From NCBI RefSeq assembly GCF_016916835.1, contig NZ_JAFFIX010000011.1:124001-188000 (forward strand): a DNA stretch of 64,000 bases. Reading direction: 5' to 3'. The translations under genes were made by a program, and so were the position numbers. The notes under the pieces are model-generated. The model was not told the DNA's origin and made no database searches. It worked only from the letters and a program-made list of their open reading frames with translations. The stretch is from Actinacidiphila bryophytorum (lineage in GTDB: Bacteria > Actinomycetota > Actinomycetes > Streptomycetales > Streptomycetaceae). Shown here piece by piece: positions 33,782 through 44,100 of this stretch; position 1 is the stretch's first letter; every line of letters starts with the position of its first letter.

Positions 33782-33969
33782 GCTGTCTCTCCTCCTCGTA
33801 GCCCACCCGCCCGCCGCACGCGCCGGATGCCTCCCCCATCCTGCCCCGCACCCCCCGCGACCCCCAAGGATCACCCGCCCCGCACCCCCGCAGCGCGGTG
33901 ATCGGCACCTCCCGATCTTTGCTATGGTTTACCCCGTCGCCACGGCCGCGAGGCCGTGTCGTCACACCC

Positions 33970-34057
33970 GTCCGGGTGGCGGAATGGCAGACGCGCTAGC
34001 TTGAGGTGCTAGTGCCCTTTATCGGGCGTGGGGGTTCAAGTCCCCCCTCGGACACCA
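33970..34057 (+). tRNA. tRNA-Leu (anticodon GAG)
   Basis: A complete type II tRNA. The acceptor GTCCGGG pairs with CTCGGAC (one G-U), the anticodon stem CTAGC/GCTAG encloses the loop TTGAGGT with anticodon GAG at 34003-34005, there is a variable arm (GCCC...GGGC), T-loop GGTTCAAGTCC and encoded CCA at 34055-34057. It reads CTC/CTT leucine codons. A hairpin terminator follows immediately. Confidence 0.96.
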
Positions 34058-34061
34058 GCGG

Positions 34062-34088
34062 AAATCCCTGCTCAGGCAGGGATTTTTT
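34062..34088 (+). terminator. Intrinsic terminator of tRNA-Leu
   Basis: AAATCCCTGC (34062-34071) pairs perfectly with GCAGGGATTT (34076-34085) around a TCAG loop and is followed by further T residues, a classical factor-independent terminator. Confidence 0.9.
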
Positions 34089-34117
34089 GCGTTTCCCGCC
34101 GTCCCCGCGAGGGCACC

Positions 34118-35140
34118 TCAGGGCAGCAGTACCGCGGCGCCGTTGACCCGGTCGGCGGCGAGGTCGGCGAGGGCGCGGGGGGCCGCGTCGAGGGGGTAGG
34201 GGGTGACCGTCGCGCGCAGGGCGATGCGGGCGGCGGTGGACAGGAAGTCGGCGCCGTCCTGCCGGGTGTTGGACGTGACGCTGCGCAGGGTGCGCTCCTG
34301 GAAGAGGTGGCGCTGGTAGTTCAGCGGCGGGATGTCGGTGAGGTGGATACCGGCCACCGCGAGGGTGCCGCCGCGGTCCAGGGCGGCGAGGGCCACCGGG
34401 ACCAGGTCGCCGACCGGGGCGAAGAGCACGGCGGCGTCGAGGGGCTCGGGCGGTGCGTCGTAGGCGTCGCCCGCCGAGGCGGCGCCCAGGGAGAGGGCCA
34501 GGTCGCGGGCGGCGGGCGAGCGGGTCAGTACGTGGACGGTGGCGCCCTCGGCCAGGGCGACCTGGGCGGCCAGGTGGGCGGACCCGCCGAAGCCGTAGAG
34601 GCCGAGCCGGCCGCCCGCGGGGAGGTCGCTGCGGCGCAGGGCGCGGTAGCCGATGATGCCCGCGCACAGCAGCGGTGCGAGCTGGGCCGGGTCGGCGTCG
34701 GGGGGCAGCGGGTAGACGTAGTCGGCGGGCAGCAGGGTGCGCTCGGCGAAGCCGCCGTCGGCGTCCCACCCGGTGTAGCGGGAGTACGGGCACAGGTTCT
34801 CCCGGCCGAACAGGCAGTACCGGCAGGTCCCGCAGGTGCCGCGCAGCCAGGCGCCGCCCACCCGGTCGCCTGGTGCGTGGCCCGTCACGCCCTGGCCCAC
34901 GGCCAGCACCCGGCCGACGATCTCGTGCCCGGGGACGGTGGCCGGGCGGTGCGGGGTCAGGTCGCCCTCGGCCAGGTGCAGGTCGGTGCGGCAGACCCCG
35001 CACGCCTCGACCTCGACCAGCAGTTCGCCGGGGCCGGGGTCGCCGGCCTGCCGGTCGACCCGCACCAGGGGGCCGCCCTCGGCCGGCCCCGGTGTGCCGA
35101 CCGCCCAGCCGCCTGCCTGCGAAGTACCGTCGATCGCCAT
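34118..35140 (-). CDS. Zinc-dependent alcohol dehydrogenase (AdhA-type)
   Basis: A 340-residue medium-chain dehydrogenase. The catalytic zinc ligands are in [16 protein letters not shown] and [13 protein letters not shown]; the structural zinc cluster is [15 protein letters not shown]; the cofactor fold shows [30 protein letters not shown] near the C-terminus is typical of the AdhA/alcohol dehydrogenase group that oxidises simple alcohols with NAD(P)+. The ATG at 35140 gives a short leader before the catalytic domain. It is downstream of the multicopper oxidase on the same strand (58 nt gap) but no pathway link is obvious. Confidence 0.9.
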   Translation of the reverse strand: MAIDGTSQAGGWAVGTPGPAEGGPLVRVDRQAGDPGPGELLVEVEACGVCRTDLHLAEGDLTPHRPATVPGHEIVGRVLAVGQGVTGHAPGDRVGGAWLRGTCGTCRYCLFGRENLCPYSRYTGWDADGGFAERTLLPADYVYPLPPDADPAQLAPLLCAGIIGYRALRRSDLPAGGRLGLYGFGGSAHLAAQVALAEGATVHVLTRSPAARDLALSLGAASAGDAYDAPPEPLDAAVLFAPVGDLVPVALAALDRGGTLAVAGIHLTDIPPLNYQRHLFQERTLRSVTSNTRQDGADFLSTAARIALRATVTPYPLDAAPRALADLAADRVNGAAVLLP

Positions 35141-35198
35141 ACCTCCAGCATGGGACCGGGGCGCGGCCCCGGCAATCGCCCGCGGGAGGGCGGCGGGC

Positions 35199-36947
35199 TC
35201 AGGTGCCGATGCGGTAGCGGGCCATCATGCAGTCGTCCTCGTGGTCGAGGATGTGGCAGTGCCAGACGTAGCCGCGCAGCCGCATGCCGTCCATGGCGGC
35301 GAAGGACGCGTCGGGGTCGAAGCCCAGCTCGGCGGCGGCGGGGAAGCGCACGAGGACCCGGGTGACCATGCCGGGCGGGCAGCCGACGGTGTCCTTGACG
35401 CCCGCTTCCCACGCCTGCGGCGGCTGGGCGGTGCCCAGCAGGTGGGCGTCGGGGGACGGCGACCAGGCGGTGCCGGGTTCCGGGCGCGGGTTGGCCTTGC
35501 GGTAGGCGGCGGCGTCGAAGACCTGGCGGTCCAGGATGCGCATGTGCACCAGGTGCAGGTGCATGGGGTGCGGCTCGGAGGAGGCGTTGACGAACTCCCA
35601 CACCTCGGCTGTGCCCTGCCGCGGGGTGAGGACCGGCCCGTCGCCGTAGCGCAGGTTGTTCATCATCATCCCGGCGGGCGGCCAGCCGGGGGCGGTCGCG
35701 GGGGTGAGGGTGACGATCCGGCGCGGCAGGGTGCCTGCGGCGGGCAGCGCGGGCAGGGCCGCGGGCAGGCCTGCGGCGCCGCGCAGGACGGTGGGCGGCG
35801 GGGTGGTGAAGCCGCGTGCCCCGGTGCCGACGAAGCGCAGGATGTCGGCGGTCGGCACGACCGCGGTGGCGGCGACGACCTCGGGTGACTCCTGCTGGTC
35901 GTTGGTCAGGTCGACGTGGTCGCCGGCGGCGAGCGAGCCGAAGTCCACGACAAGGTCGAGGCGTTCGCCGGGTGCCAGGCGCACGGAGGTGGTGCGGGCG
36001 GGGGCGTCCAGCAGGCCGCCGTCGGTGCCGACCACCCAGAAGGGCATCTGGTTGCTGAAGAACAGCCGGTAGCCGCGGGCGTTGGAGGCGTTGAGCACCC
36101 GGAAGCGGTAGAAGCCGCGGGCGACCTTCAGATAGGGCGACACGATGCCGTTGACGGTCATCAGGTCGCCGAACATGCCGCCTTCCCAGTGCCCCTGCGG
36201 CACCTCGCGGGCGGTGCGGAAGTTCAGCGAGCCGTCGGCGAGGAAGCGGCGGTCGGCGAGCGTCAGCGGCACCTCGAACTCGCCGCTCGGCAGCCCGAGC
36301 CGGTTGGCCGCGGTGCCGGTGTCGTACTCGTCGCGCAGCAGGTAGGTGCCGGCCAGGCCCGCCACCGCGTTGAGCCGGGTGATGCCCATGGCGTGGTCGT
36401 GGTACCAGAGGTGGGCCGCGTCCTGCCCGTTCGGGTGGCGGTAGGTCATGGTGCCGCCCGGCCTGACGGTGTCCTCGGGGTGCCCGTCGGCCTCCGGCGG
36501 GGTGACGGCGCCGTGGATGTGCACCGTGGTCCGCGGCTGCGTGCGGTCCAGCTCGGATGCGCCCTGCAGGGTCGGATCGACGTCGGCGGCGAAGAGGTGG
36601 CCGCCGTCGATGGCATTGCTGAAGGTCAGCGTGAGCGGTTCGCCGCGGTGCGCCTCGATGGTCGGCCCCTGGTACGGCTGCCCGCCGTAGGACCAGGTCT
36701 TCGCGACGCCCAGGTCCCGGTGGAAGCGGTGGGTGGACGCGGCCGTGGTGATCGTGCGGTCGCCCGTCAGCACGGGGGCCACCGGCAGCTCGTCCACGTA
36801 AGGCGTCAGCTGCGGGGAGGCGAAGGTGAGCGAGGCCGCCGCGTCCGCCTGCTGGGGCCTGGGGGCGCCGAACGCGCCGAGGGCGGCGGCGCCGAGGCCG
36901 ACGCCTCCGGCGGTGAGGAGTGAGCGACGGGACGGACCGTGCGGCAT
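35199..36947 (-). CDS. Tat-exported multicopper oxidase (bilirubin oxidase/phenoxazinone synthase-like)
   Basis: A 582-residue laccase-superfamily oxidase. The N-terminus [20 protein letters not shown] is a twin-arginine signal, fitting export of a folded copper enzyme. The four copper motifs are present: [38 protein letters not shown] and [13 protein letters not shown], giving type 1, 2 and 3 centres. Three cupredoxin domains are implied by length. It oxidises phenols, amines or metal ions with O2; natural substrate unknown (spore pigment, copper tolerance or antibiotic ring formation are possibilities). A long inverted repeat in its promoter suggests specific control. Confidence 0.9.
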   Translation of the reverse strand: MPHGPSRRSLLTAGGVGLGAAALGAFGAPRPQQADAAASLTFASPQLTPYVDELPVAPVLTGDRTITTAASTHRFHRDLGVAKTWSYGGQPYQGPTIEAHRGEPLTLTFSNAIDGGHLFAADVDPTLQGASELDRTQPRTTVHIHGAVTPPEADGHPEDTVRPGGTMTYRHPNGQDAAHLWYHDHAMGITRLNAVAGLAGTYLLRDEYDTGTAANRLGLPSGEFEVPLTLADRRFLADGSLNFRTAREVPQGHWEGGMFGDLMTVNGIVSPYLKVARGFYRFRVLNASNARGYRLFFSNQMPFWVVGTDGGLLDAPARTTSVRLAPGERLDLVVDFGSLAAGDHVDLTNDQQESPEVVAATAVVPTADILRFVGTGARGFTTPPPTVLRGAAGLPAALPALPAAGTLPRRIVTLTPATAPGWPPAGMMMNNLRYGDGPVLTPRQGTAEVWEFVNASSEPHPMHLHLVHMRILDRQVFDAAAYRKANPRPEPGTAWSPSPDAHLLGTAQPPQAWEAGVKDTVGCPPGMVTRVLVRFPAAAELGFDPDASFAAMDGMRLRGYVWHCHILDHEDDCMMARYRIGT

Positions 36948-36973
36948 ACGGGCTCCTCTGGGGTAGGACGCGC

Positions 36974-37006
36974 TTGACGATAAGCATCCATATGACGCAT
37001 CGTCAA
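36974..37006 (-). promoter_or_regulatory. Inverted-repeat operator/promoter of the multicopper oxidase gene
   Basis: TTGACGAT (36974-36981) and ATCGTCAA (36999-37006) form a perfect 8-bp inverted repeat with 17-nt spacing, just upstream of the oxidase start. Read on the minus strand, TTGACG could serve as the -35 and TATCGT, 18 nt later, as the -10, so a bound regulator would cover the promoter. No regulator gene is adjacent. Confidence 0.5.
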
Positions 37007-37052
37007 CGATTTCCACCCGTGTCGGACATCGCCGCCTCCCCCGCCGGGGATG

Positions 37053-38531
37053 TCACCAGGCGGCGGGTGCGTAGTCCTTGAGGAAGCAGCCGTAGAGGTC
37101 CTCGCCCTGCTCGCCGCGGACGATCGGGTCGTAGACCCGCGCGGCGCCGTCCACGAGGTCGAGGGGCGCGTGGAAGCCCTCGGCGGCGAGCCGGATCTTG
37201 TCGGGGTGCGGGCGCTCGTCGGTGATCCAGCCGGTGTCCACCGCGGTCATCAGGATGCCGTCGGTCTCCAGCATTTCCTGCGCGCTGGTGCGGGTGAGCA
37301 TGTTGAGGGCGGCCTTGGCCATGTTGGTGTGCGGGTGTCCCGCGCCCTTGTAGCCGCGGGAGAACTGGCCCTCCATGGCGGAGACGTTCACGACGTACTT
37401 GCGGCGGGCGGCCGCCGCGGCCATCGCCGGGCGCAGCCTGCTGACCAGCACGAAGGGCGCGGTCACATTGCACAGCTGGACTTCGAGCAGCTCGACGGGG
37501 TCGACCTCGCCGACGGTCTGGACCCAGGTGTTGGACGGGTCGAGGTCCGGTACCAGACCGCCGGCGTCGATGGCGGTGCCGGCCTCGATCCTGGCGAGCG
37601 AGGCGGAGCCGCTGACCAGGGCCAGGTCGGTGACGTCCTGGGCGGTGAGCACCTCGCCGCGGGGCGCGGGCAGTGCGGCGGCGGTCCTGGCGCCGCTGCC
37701 GTAGGCACCGAAGACCTCGGTGGCGGGCAGCTCGCCGGCCGGCAGCGGTGCGCCCTCGGCGGCGACCAGCTCGCGGTAGGCGGCAGGCGAGCGGCGGACG
37801 GTCTGGGCGGCGTTGTTGATCAGGATGTCCAGCGGGCCGTCCGCGGCGACGGAGTCGGCCAGGGCCACCACCTGCGCCGGGTCGCGCAGGTCGATGCCGA
37901 CGACCTTGAGCCGGTGTATCCACTGGTCGCTGTCCGGCATCGCCTTGAAGCGGCGGACGGCGTCGTTCGGGAAGCGGGTGGTGATCGTGGTGTGCGCGCC
38001 GTCGCGCAGCAGCCGCAGCGCGATGTACATGCCGATCTTGGCCCGCCCGCCGGTGAGCAGGGCGCGCCGCCCGGTCAGGTCGGTGCGGGCGTCGCGGCGG
38101 ACGCGGTTCTCGCGGGCGCAGTCCTGGCACAGCTGGTGGTAGAAGGCGTCGACCTCGACGTAGCGGGTCTTGCAGACGTAGCAGGAGCGGGGGCGCTCCA
38201 GGATGCCGGCGATCTCGGTGGTGACCGAGGTGGTCAGCTGGATGCCGAGCGTCTCGTCGTCGATGCGGTCGGCGGCGCCGGTCGCGGTGGCCTCGGTGAC
38301 GGCCTTGTCGTTGGCGGTCTTGGCGGCCCTGCGCTCCTGGCGGCGGCGCTGCTTGACCGTACGGTAGATGCCCGCGGTGGCGCGGCGGACGGCGATGGCG
38401 TCGGGGTGGTCGACGGGCAGGCCGTCGAGTTCGGCGAGCACGGCCAGGCAGACCTGGAGGCGTGCCGGGTCGATGCCGGGCGCGTCCTCCCCGGGTCCGA
38501 GGTCGTGGAAGTCCTGTGTTGTCGCCGTCAT
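37053..38531 (-). CDS. Zinc-ribbon-SDR fusion protein lacking the catalytic tyrosine
   Basis: A 492-residue two-part protein. Residues about 1-115 are helical and charged; then CYVCKTRYVEVDAFYHQLCQ with a further DC completes a C-x2-C...C-x2-C zinc site (about 117-138). From about 150 on is an SDR Rossmann domain: RRALLTGGRAKIGMYIALRL, ILINNAAQT and VVNVSAMEGQFSRGY. At the YxxxK position the sequence is TNMAKAAL, so Lys is kept but Tyr is Thr. ATG at 38531. Function is unknown; possibly a non-standard oxidoreductase or an NAD(P)-sensing protein that binds nucleic acid or a partner through the zinc site. Confidence 0.8.
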   Translation of the reverse strand: MTATTQDFHDLGPGEDAPGIDPARLQVCLAVLAELDGLPVDHPDAIAVRRATAGIYRTVKQRRRQERRAAKTANDKAVTEATATGAADRIDDETLGIQLTTSVTTEIAGILERPRSCYVCKTRYVEVDAFYHQLCQDCARENRVRRDARTDLTGRRALLTGGRAKIGMYIALRLLRDGAHTTITTRFPNDAVRRFKAMPDSDQWIHRLKVVGIDLRDPAQVVALADSVAADGPLDILINNAAQTVRRSPAAYRELVAAEGAPLPAGELPATEVFGAYGSGARTAAALPAPRGEVLTAQDVTDLALVSGSASLARIEAGTAIDAGGLVPDLDPSNTWVQTVGEVDPVELLEVQLCNVTAPFVLVSRLRPAMAAAAARRKYVVNVSAMEGQFSRGYKGAGHPHTNMAKAALNMLTRTSAQEMLETDGILMTAVDTGWITDERPHPDKIRLAAEGFHAPLDLVDGAARVYDPIVRGEQGEDLYGCFLKDYAPAAW

Positions 38532-38704
38532 GCCGCCGCTGCTCTCCCTGTCGGCCCGGGTCCTCGCGGGTCCTGGGGCAACCCGGGCACTCCCCCGGGT
38601 CCTGGGGCGAACTTTACGTTTGACCTGCTGGCAGCTCCAAACCCGGCGGCGGGCGGCAGGCCGGTAGTCTCGGGGCGGCCGCGCCGCCCCGCCCTGGAGG
38701 TCCG

Positions 38705-39937
38705 TTGAGCACCGACAGCCCCTTCGCCGTGCCGTACGACGACCCTTTCGGGGTGCACAACCTGCCCTACGGGGTCTTCCGCACCGCCGGCCGGCCGCAG
38801 CCGCGGATCGGGGTCCGCTTCGGCGGCCGGGTGCTCGACGCGGGAGCCGCGGCCCGGGCGGTCGGGGCGCCCGCGGAGGTCTCCGGGCTGCTGTCGGCGC
38901 CGCTGCTGAACCCGCTGCTGGCCGCGGGCCGCCCGGCCTGGACCCGGGTGCGGGCCGCGCTGACCGAGTGGCTGACCGGCGAGCAGCACCGGGCGGCGGT
39001 CGGGCCGCTGCTGGTGCCGCTCGCGGACGTCGCGCTCGACCTGCCCTTCGAGGTCGCCGACTACGTCGACTTCTACGCCTCCGAGCACCATGCGGTGAAC
39101 GTCGGCCGGATCTTCCGGGCAGGCGCCGACCCGCTGACCCCGAACTGGAAGCACCTGCCGATCGGCTACCACGGCAGGGCCGGCACCGTCGTGGTGTCGG
39201 GCTCCCCCGTGGTGCGGCCCTGCGGGCAGCGCAGGGCGGGGGGCGAGGACGCCCCCTCGTACGGCCCGTCGCTGCGGCTGGACGTCGAGGCGGAGCTGGG
39301 CTTCGTGGTGGGCGGGGCCACCGGGCGCGGGTCGCGGGTCGCGATGGACGGCGCCGACGAGCACGTCTTCGGGGTGTGCCTGCTCAACGACTGGTCGGCG
39401 CGCGACGTACAGGCCTGGGAGTACGTGCCGCTGGGTCCCTTCCTCGGGAAGTCCTTCGCGACGTCCGTGTCGCCGTGGGTGGTGCCGCTGGACGCGCTGG
39501 CGCACGCGCGGACGGCCCCGCCGCCGCGCGACACCCCGCTGCTGCCCTATCTGGACGACGCCGCCGCCCCGCCGCGCGGCCTGGACATCGCCATGGAGCT
39601 GCGGCTCAACGGGCACACGGTCTCCCGGCCGCCCTTCGCGGCGATGTACTGGACGTACGCGCAGATGCTGGCGCACATGACGGTGAACGGGGCGAGCCTG
39701 CGGCCGGGGGACCTCTTCGCCTCGGGCACCGTCAGCGGCCCGGAGCCGGACAGCGTGGGCGCGCTGATCGAGCTGACGCACGGCGGGCAGCGGCCGGTCG
39801 CACTGCCCGACGGCAGCACGCGGGCCTTCCTGGAGGACGGCGACGAGGTCGTCATCACCGGGTCCGCGCCGGGTCCCGGCGGGGTGCGGGTGGGCCTCGG
39901 CGAGGTCGCGGGCCGGGTCGAGCCGGCCCGCGACTGA
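38705..39937 (+). CDS. fahA: Fumarylacetoacetase
   Basis: A 410-residue enzyme for the last step of tyrosine and homogentisate breakdown, hydrolysing fumarylacetoacetate to fumarate and acetoacetate. Diagnostic segments are FGVHNLPYGVFRTAGRPQPR at the N-terminus, DYVDFYASEHHAVNVGRIFR (metal Asp and catalytic His), WKHLPIGYHGRAGT, LDVEAELGFVVG (metal Glu) and LLNDWSARDVQAWEYVPLGP. Length and these motifs separate it from the shorter FAH-like hydrolases. The start is TTG at 38705 with GGAGG 4 nt upstream. It is divergent from the zinc-ribbon SDR gene; other homogentisate genes are not in the window. Confidence 0.93.
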   Translation: MSTDSPFAVPYDDPFGVHNLPYGVFRTAGRPQPRIGVRFGGRVLDAGAAARAVGAPAEVSGLLSAPLLNPLLAAGRPAWTRVRAALTEWLTGEQHRAAVGPLLVPLADVALDLPFEVADYVDFYASEHHAVNVGRIFRAGADPLTPNWKHLPIGYHGRAGTVVVSGSPVVRPCGQRRAGGEDAPSYGPSLRLDVEAELGFVVGGATGRGSRVAMDGADEHVFGVCLLNDWSARDVQAWEYVPLGPFLGKSFATSVSPWVVPLDALAHARTAPPPRDTPLLPYLDDAAAPPRGLDIAMELRLNGHTVSRPPFAAMYWTYAQMLAHMTVNGASLRPGDLFASGTVSGPEPDSVGALIELTHGGQRPVALPDGSTRAFLEDGDEVVITGSAPGPGGVRVGLGEVAGRVEPARD

Positions 39938-39985
39938 CTCACGAGGCCCGGGGACTGACAGCGTGCCCGCGCATGACAGCCGGCC

Positions 39986-40020
39986 CGGTCCGTCCCGGGT
40001 ACGACACCCGGGGCGGGCCG
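39986..40020. terminator. Hairpin between the fumarylacetoacetase and companion-protein genes
   Basis: A 15-bp stem (39986-40000 with 40006-40020, core TCCCGGGT/ACCCGGGG) with two G-U pairs and a 5-nt loop lies between convergent genes ending at 39937 and 40037. Probable bidirectional terminator. Confidence 0.6.
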
Positions 40021-40036
40021 GGATGCCGGCCGGCGG

Positions 40037-41038
40037 CTACGCCGGTTCGACGGCTGCCTCGGCGTGGACCACCTCGACGTCCCAGGCCAGCGTGCCGTGG
40101 GCGAGCGGTGCCCCGTCGTGGGCGAGGTCGGCCACGGCCTGGTAGACGCCGGGGGCGGTGCCGGGCGGGACGGTCACCTCGAAGACGCCCTCCTGCGGCG
40201 GCCCGCCCGCGGTGAGCACGCTGCCCGCGAAGGCCACGGTGCCAGGGCTGCCGGCGGCCGGGGCGAGCGGCGGCTGCGGGCGCAGGGCCGCGGTGACCTT
40301 CTCGCCGGGTACGGCGTCGGCCGCCCGGCTGCCGACGGCGAAGGTCAGCCGGACGGTGCCGCCCGGCTCCGCCGTGACCGGGCTGCCGGTCGCCGTGCCG
40401 TACAGGGCGACGGGCTGCGGCGGCGGGGCGCCGCCCGCGGTCAGGGTGAGGCCGGTGATCAGCGGCGCCAGGGCGCCGGCGCGTGCGGCGGTGAACTCCA
40501 CCGTCACGTTCGAGCCCGTCGGGATGAACTCCACGCAGCGCCGGGACCAGGCAGGCCCCGCCGCCCCGGCCGGCACGAAGGCCTCCTTCGTCACCCCCGG
40601 CCCCTTGGCCGACTCGACGGGGCGGACCAGCACCATGTACTCCTGCTCGGCCGGCGCCGGCTCGGCGGACCCGCGGTCCGCCGGGTCCGCGATGTCGGGT
40701 GACTCCATCCAGCTGATGGCGGTCCTGCGGCCCGCGGTGGTCGGCACGGTCTGGCTGACGGCGCCCGACTGGGTGTCCTCGCCCCCGAGCCGCAGGGCCT
40801 GGACCGCGGAGCTGCCGGCGGGACGGTCGCCGGGGGCCAGGGCGACGAGCCGGACGGCGTCCTGGGTGACCTCCCAGCCGGGGATGCCGTCGGGGTTCTT
40901 GGTGGTGAAGGCCTTGTGCTTCGGTGCGGGTCCGACGCCGGGCTCCGCGAAGTCCGGGTTGGCGATCTGCGTGTCGGCGGTCTCGGGATTTGCGGTCTCG
41001 GGATTGGCGATGCCGGGTGTGGCGATGTCGCCCGCCAT
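40037..41038 (-). CDS. Hypothetical protein with DUF642-like and Ig-like regions
   Basis: A 333-residue protein without a signal peptide. The N-terminus holds near-repeats (IANPETANPETADTQIANPD), then NPDGIPGWEVTQDAVRLVAL and AVQALRLGGEDTQSGAVSQT, which resemble the start of DUF642/choice-of-anchor carbohydrate-binding folds. The last 130 or so residues (PVTAEPGGTVRLTFAVGSRA ... GVFEVTVPPGTAPGVYQAVA) look like an Ig-like or CARDB-type beta sandwich. The ATG at 41038 has GGAAGG 6 nt upstream. It lies 138 nt downstream of the beta-galactosidase on the same strand, with a hairpin between. The lack of a secretion signal is odd for such domains. Confidence 0.7.
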   Translation of the reverse strand: MAGDIATPGIANPETANPETADTQIANPDFAEPGVGPAPKHKAFTTKNPDGIPGWEVTQDAVRLVALAPGDRPAGSSAVQALRLGGEDTQSGAVSQTVPTTAGRRTAISWMESPDIADPADRGSAEPAPAEQEYMVLVRPVESAKGPGVTKEAFVPAGAAGPAWSRRCVEFIPTGSNVTVEFTAARAGALAPLITGLTLTAGGAPPPQPVALYGTATGSPVTAEPGGTVRLTFAVGSRAADAVPGEKVTAALRPQPPLAPAAGSPGTVAFAGSVLTAGGPPQEGVFEVTVPPGTAPGVYQAVADLAHDGAPLAHGTLAWDVEVVHAEAAVEPA

Positions 41039-41122
41039 GCTGGTCCTTCCGTCGGTGGCCGTGCGCCCCGGCTGAAATTCCACCAAGGGTCGCGCCCGCC
41101 CGCAACACGACGCGGACGCCGT

Positions 41123-41156
41123 GCGGCCCGGCACCCCCCACCGGGTACCGGGCCGC
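41123..41156 (-). terminator. Hairpin after the beta-galactosidase gene
   Basis: GCGGCCCGG (41123-41131) and CCGGGCCGC (41148-41156) form a 9-bp stem with a 16-nt loop in the 138-nt gap after the GH35 stop. It may partly terminate before the downstream gene. Confidence 0.4.
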
Positions 41157-41176
41157 GGTCCGTCCCCCCGGGGCGG

Positions 41177-44100
41177 CTACCGGCGGCGGTAGCCGGGCGA
41201 GGGGACGTCCTCCACCCGGACGCCGCCCGCGGCGGCGCCGAGCAGGGTCAGGGCGGGCGCGGGCAGGCCCGCCGGGGTGCTGCCGTCGCTGAGGACGGCG
41301 AGCGCCAGGGTGTTGGAGCCGCCGGTGCGCAGGATGCCGTTCGGCAGCACGAAGGTGTGCTGCGGGCCGACGTCGTTGGCGTACTGGCCGAGGTTCCAGC
41401 CGTTGAGGAAGATCTGCACCCGGTAGGCGCGGGCCGGGTCGTCGGTGAGGGTCAGGCCGATCGAGGCGTCGGTGCCGCGGTCGACGTCCAGGGTGAAGTC
41501 GGTGCGGTACCAGGCGACGCCCTGCCGGGTGTCGGTGTGCGGCAGCGCGACCGGGGTCCACCCGCGGTCCGGCAGGCCCGGCAGGTGCCAGCCCTCGCGT
41601 TCGCCGTGCAGGCCGCCGCAGTTGAGCGGCCCGCGCACCGGGTCCTCGGTGCCGGTCGCGCCCTGGATGCGCCAGGCGGCCGGTGCGGCGCCGTCGAGGG
41701 TCGCCGCGAGCAGGCCGCGGGCGGCCTTGAACGCGTCGTTGGCGCCGCCGTCCTCGGCGTGGGCCATCGGCCTGACCAGGACGGCGAGGGTGTGCGGGCC
41801 GTCGCCCCGCAGGTCGTCGGGCACGGTGAACTGCGCGGTGCCGGTCCAGCTGGCCACCGTGTCCTGCGCCTTGGTGGGGGTGGGCAGCCGGTGGGTGCCG
41901 AGCGGCCGGCCGTCCCACCAGGCCATCAGCAGGCCCAGGGTGCCGCCCTGGTAGGTGAGTCGGAGGTCCTGCGGGTCTGCGGCGCCCTCGACGGTGGTGC
42001 GGTACCAGACGTCGCCGTAGTGGAAGCCGTAGTCGTCGGCGAAGAGCACGGCGGGCTGGCCCGCGGGCACCGCCGTGGAACTCGCCGAGGACGTCAGGCC
42101 GCAGACCCGCCATGTGCGGTCGTCGTAGCCGGGCTCGCTCTCGGGGTTCTCGGCCGCGTACCGCCAGCCGGTGAGGGCGGGCAGCCGTACGGAGCCGGGT
42201 CCCGGCAGCGGGCGGTCGGCGGCGAGGCTGCCGTCGCGGGTGGCGCGGGCGCTGACGCGGTGCCCGTTCCAGTCCAGGTGCTCGACCCGGCCGGGCGCCC
42301 ACACCTCGAGCGGCGCGGGCTCCGCGGTGTCGCCGGTCAACTGCAGGTTCACACCGTGGACTTCGGCGGTACGCAGCAGTGCGGGGCCGCTGACCAGCAC
42401 CGGGCCTTCCGCGGTGTCGCGGGTCCACAGGGTGGCGGCGGCGGTGTCGTCGGCGAGGAGCAGCAGCAGCGGGGTGTCGCTGCCGCCGCCCTGGACGCGG
42501 ATGCGCGTGAGGCCGTCGAGGACGGCGTTGACGCGCAGGGTGCCGGCCTCGGCGTCGTAGGCCGTCTGCGCGCTGCCCGCCGTGACCGTGACGGTGGGGC
42601 GGGTACGGCAGAGCAGAACGGTCTCGACGGGGTCGCCGGGCCTGCCGGTGAGCAGGGCGATGTCCTGGGTGTCGCCGGAGGCCCGCCACATCGGCTGGGC
42701 GGTGGTGTAGAGCAGTGCCCTGCGGCCGAGCGAGAGGTTGGTGGCGACGACCTTCATGTCCTTGCCCGCCACCTGCATGCCGCCGGGGGCGGCCGGGACG
42801 GTGAGTGCGCCTGCCGCGGTGCTGACCGGCAGGGTGCAGACGGCCGGCTGCGTACTGTCGTTGCGCAGGAAGTACAGGTGGGAGCCGCGCTCGGGGTTGG
42901 CCAGGTGGTAGACGCGCAGGGTCGCGCCGACGGCCGCGGTGTCCTCGGCCCGGTCCAGTTCCGCCAGGTCGGGGAAGGTGGCGAGCATGGCGCCGATCTG
43001 CCGCATCGGCAGCAGCTTGGACGTCTGGTTGCGGGCCTCGTCGATGGCGGCGCCGTAGTCGTAGGAGGTGTAGACGACCGGGGCGGGCAGCCAGCCCCAC
43101 GAGGTGCCGCCGAAGGTCATGTAGACGTTGTGGACCTTGATGCCGTTGGCGAGGTTGGTGAGGTAGAAGCGCCGCTCGAAGGCCGCGTCGCGGGTCCTGC
43201 GGGACTCGCCGTAGCCGAGGCCGCCGAACTCCGCGCCGCCCCACGGGTCGAACCAGCCGCCGCCGAACTCCGCGGTGAATCCGGGGGTGTCGGGGCTGGC
43301 GGTGGAGCCGCCCTTGGCGCCGCCGGTGCCGAAGTAGCCCCAGTCGGGCGGGGTGCTGGACGGCGACGGGTAGCCGTCGAAGGCGTAGAGGTAGCGGCCC
43401 TGTTCGCCGCCGGTGTCGAAGCCGCCGGGGACCCAGTAGCCGTTGCGGCCCTTGTCGTTGTGGAAGAGCGGTACGTCGATGCCGTCGGCGCGCACCTTGG
43501 CGTAGAGGTGGGCCATGTAGTCCTTGCCGGTGGCGCTGGTGACGAAGGACGCGTACTCGTTCTCCAACTGGTAGAGCACCACGGTGCCCTGGCCCTTGGT
43601 GTACAGGTGCCGGCCGATGACCGCGTTCACCGCGGTGAGGTACTCGTCGGCGTGGGCGAGGTAGGCCGGGTCGCTGGTGCGGGCGCGGCCCGGGGTGACG
43701 GCCAGCCAGCCGGGGTAGCCTCCACCGTCCACCTCGGCGTTGATGTAGGGGCCGGGCCTGGCGATGACGTAGAGCCCGGCTTCTGCGGCCAGGTCGAGGA
43801 AGCGGTCCAGGTCGCGGACGCCGGTGAAGTCGTAGACGCCGGGGGCCGGGGAGTGGAAGTTCCAGGAGACGTAGATGCTGACGGCGTTGTAGCCGTTGGC
43901 CTTCATCTTGTGCAGGACGTCGAGCCACAGCGAGGGGCTGGGCAGCCGGAAGGGGTGGAACTCGCCCGACCAGATCGGCACCCGCTGCCCGTCGACGAGC
44001 AGCGAGTAGCGGTCGAAGGACACGGTGTGGGCGGTGCCCTGCCCGGGGCCGCCTGCGGCGGGGGACGGTGCGGTGCCGGCCGGAGAGGCGGCGCCGGGCT

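Noticed and set aside
33930..34090. tRNA-Leu as an integration site for a mobile element
   Set aside because: The tRNA 3' end is followed directly by its own terminator and metabolic genes; no integrase gene or duplicated tRNA end was seen in the window.
38705..39937. The fumarylacetoacetase as the missing terminal hydrolase of the fucose pathway
   Set aside because: Its length and motifs are those of true fumarylacetoacetase, and it is 22 kb from the fucose genes with unrelated neighbours.
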